Shown: positions 6,129 to 6,351 of the stretch, piece by piece | Numbering within the stretch: the first letter of the stretch is position 1 | Layout of the letters: each line of letters opens with the position of its first letter | Assembly: GCA_031257075.1 (NCBI GenBank) | Contig: JAIRPM010000102.1 | Span: 1 to 6,351 of the forward strand | Reading direction: 5' to 3' | Source: Spirochaetaceae bacterium | Lineage (GTDB): Bacteria > Spirochaetota > Spirochaetia > Treponematales > Breznakiellaceae | DNA: 6,351 nucleotides | Made by a program: the position numbers and the translations under genes | Notes under the pieces: generated by a model | What the model saw: the letters and a program-made list of their open reading frames with translations, nothing else | What the model was told of the DNA's origin: nothing | Databases searched by the model: none

Positions 6129-6350
6129 TTACGTCTCCTTTATTGATAAGATTGCCCTAGTGTACATGAAAAAGCGCTTTGGGGGTAGCCCCCGCCGGCG
6201 CGTCTGCCTAAACGAGCGGCGCGTCTGCCTAAACGAGCGGCGCGTCTGCCTAAACGTGTGGCGCGTCTGCCTAAACGTGTGGCGCGTCTGCCTAAACGAG
6301 CGGCGCGTCTGCCTAAATTTGCGGCGCGTCTGCCTGAATGTGGGGCGCGT
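6129..6350 (-). CDS. Possible repeat-encoded Arg-rich peptide (partial, doubtful)
   Basis: On the minus strand a frame runs open from the right edge through the whole 21-bp repeat array. It gives seven copies of FRQTR, each followed by R or H and usually S, T or K, then the tail RGLPPKRFFMYTRAILSIKE and one Thr before a TAA at 6129-6131. The only possible ATG inside the window is the one in FFMY, which would leave a 12-residue leader peptide ending six bases before the 233-residue gene. One repeat changes TTT to TTC, a silent change in this frame. A repeat length divisible by three leaves several frames open on both strands, so openness alone proves nothing. Non-coding repeat DNA is at least as likely. 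Confidence 0.25.
   Translation of the reverse strand, partial: TRPTFRQTRRKFRQTRRSFRQTRHTFRQTRHTFRQTRRSFRQTRRSFRQTRRRGLPPKRFFMYTRAILSIKET
6135..6140 (-). promoter_or_regulatory. Shine-Dalgarno site of the 233-residue protein gene
   Basis: AAGGAG on the minus strand is the strongest purine-rich site in the unit. It lies 12 bases before ATG 6122, longer than the usual five to nine, with an A-rich stretch between. Confidence 0.55.
6171..6193. repeat. Two adjacent palindromes between the repeat array and the gene
   Basis: AAAGCGCTTT (6171-6180) is a perfect 10-base palindrome. It directly abuts GGGGG-TAG-CCCCC (6181-6193), a five-pair hairpin with a three-base loop. Read on the minus strand, the G/C hairpin is followed by AAAGCGCTTTTT, giving a weak terminator- or attenuator-like appearance ahead of the 233-residue gene. 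It could also be a protein-binding site or a boundary of a mobile or dispersed element. Confidence 0.5.
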
Positions 6351-6351
6351 G
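6197..6351. repeat. Tandem array of 21-bp repeats (seven full units plus a partial)
   Basis: Units start at 6197, 6218, 6239, 6260, 6281, 6302 and 6323, and a partial unit at 6344 meets the window edge. Each has the core GGCGCGTCTGCCTRAA followed by five variable bases. Units 1, 2 and 5 are identical (CGAGC ending), units 3 and 4 are identical (CGTGT ending), unit 6 ends TTTGC, and unit 7 ends TGTGG with A changed to G in the core. There are no spacers, so it is a minisatellite-like array. The outermost units by the edge are the most diverged, which is common at the margins of an expanding array. It probably continues outside the window. Confidence 0.95.

Noticed and set aside
6197..6351. CRISPR array
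   Set aside because: The units are contiguous with a 21-base period and only five variable bases; there are no unique spacers of normal length and no cas genes.

Overview
The window looks like accessory or peripheral chromosome of a gut spirochaete, most likely a Treponema-type organism. This is inference, not proof. It rests on a 233-residue protein of a type I associate with gut treponemes and Bacteroidetes, a DUF5107/TPR protein next to a sugar ABC permease, and a moderately high G+C content. No rRNA, tRNA, transposase, CRISPR array or replication origin is visible.

Layout. Positions 1-192 are a divergent control region. A near-consensus leftward promoter (84-112) fires out of the left edge, and its predicted start site falls on the ATG of a gene cut by that edge. 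A 10-bp perfect inverted repeat (156-187) lies over the start of the rightward unit. Positions 193-2513 (+) hold a translationally coupled pair: an M29-type metallo-aminopeptidase and an unrecognised 386-residue lipoprotein, joined by an ATGA overlap. Positions 2533-6122 (-) hold a convergent unit read from right to left: a 233-residue two-domain protein of unknown function, a MalG-type sugar ABC permease, and a DUF5107 protein with a TPR-like C-terminus. The right end (6129-6351) is an array of seven 21-bp tandem repeats and part of an eighth. The array is followed by two palindromes, then by a segment that runs in frame to a stop codon six bases before the 233-residue gene.

How the genes may work together. 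The permease and DUF5107 protein form a plausible glycan or sugar uptake-and-processing module. The MalF-type partner permease, the solute-binding protein and the ATPase are absent from the window. The place where MalF would normally sit is taken by the unrelated 233-residue gene and the repeat array, and the permease has no visible Shine-Dalgarno sequence. The best candidate for something undescribed is therefore the right-hand block: repeat array, palindromic leader and 233-residue protein gene. It may be a dispersed cassette that has landed in an ABC-transporter operon. The second candidate is the apparently leaderless gene at the left edge.
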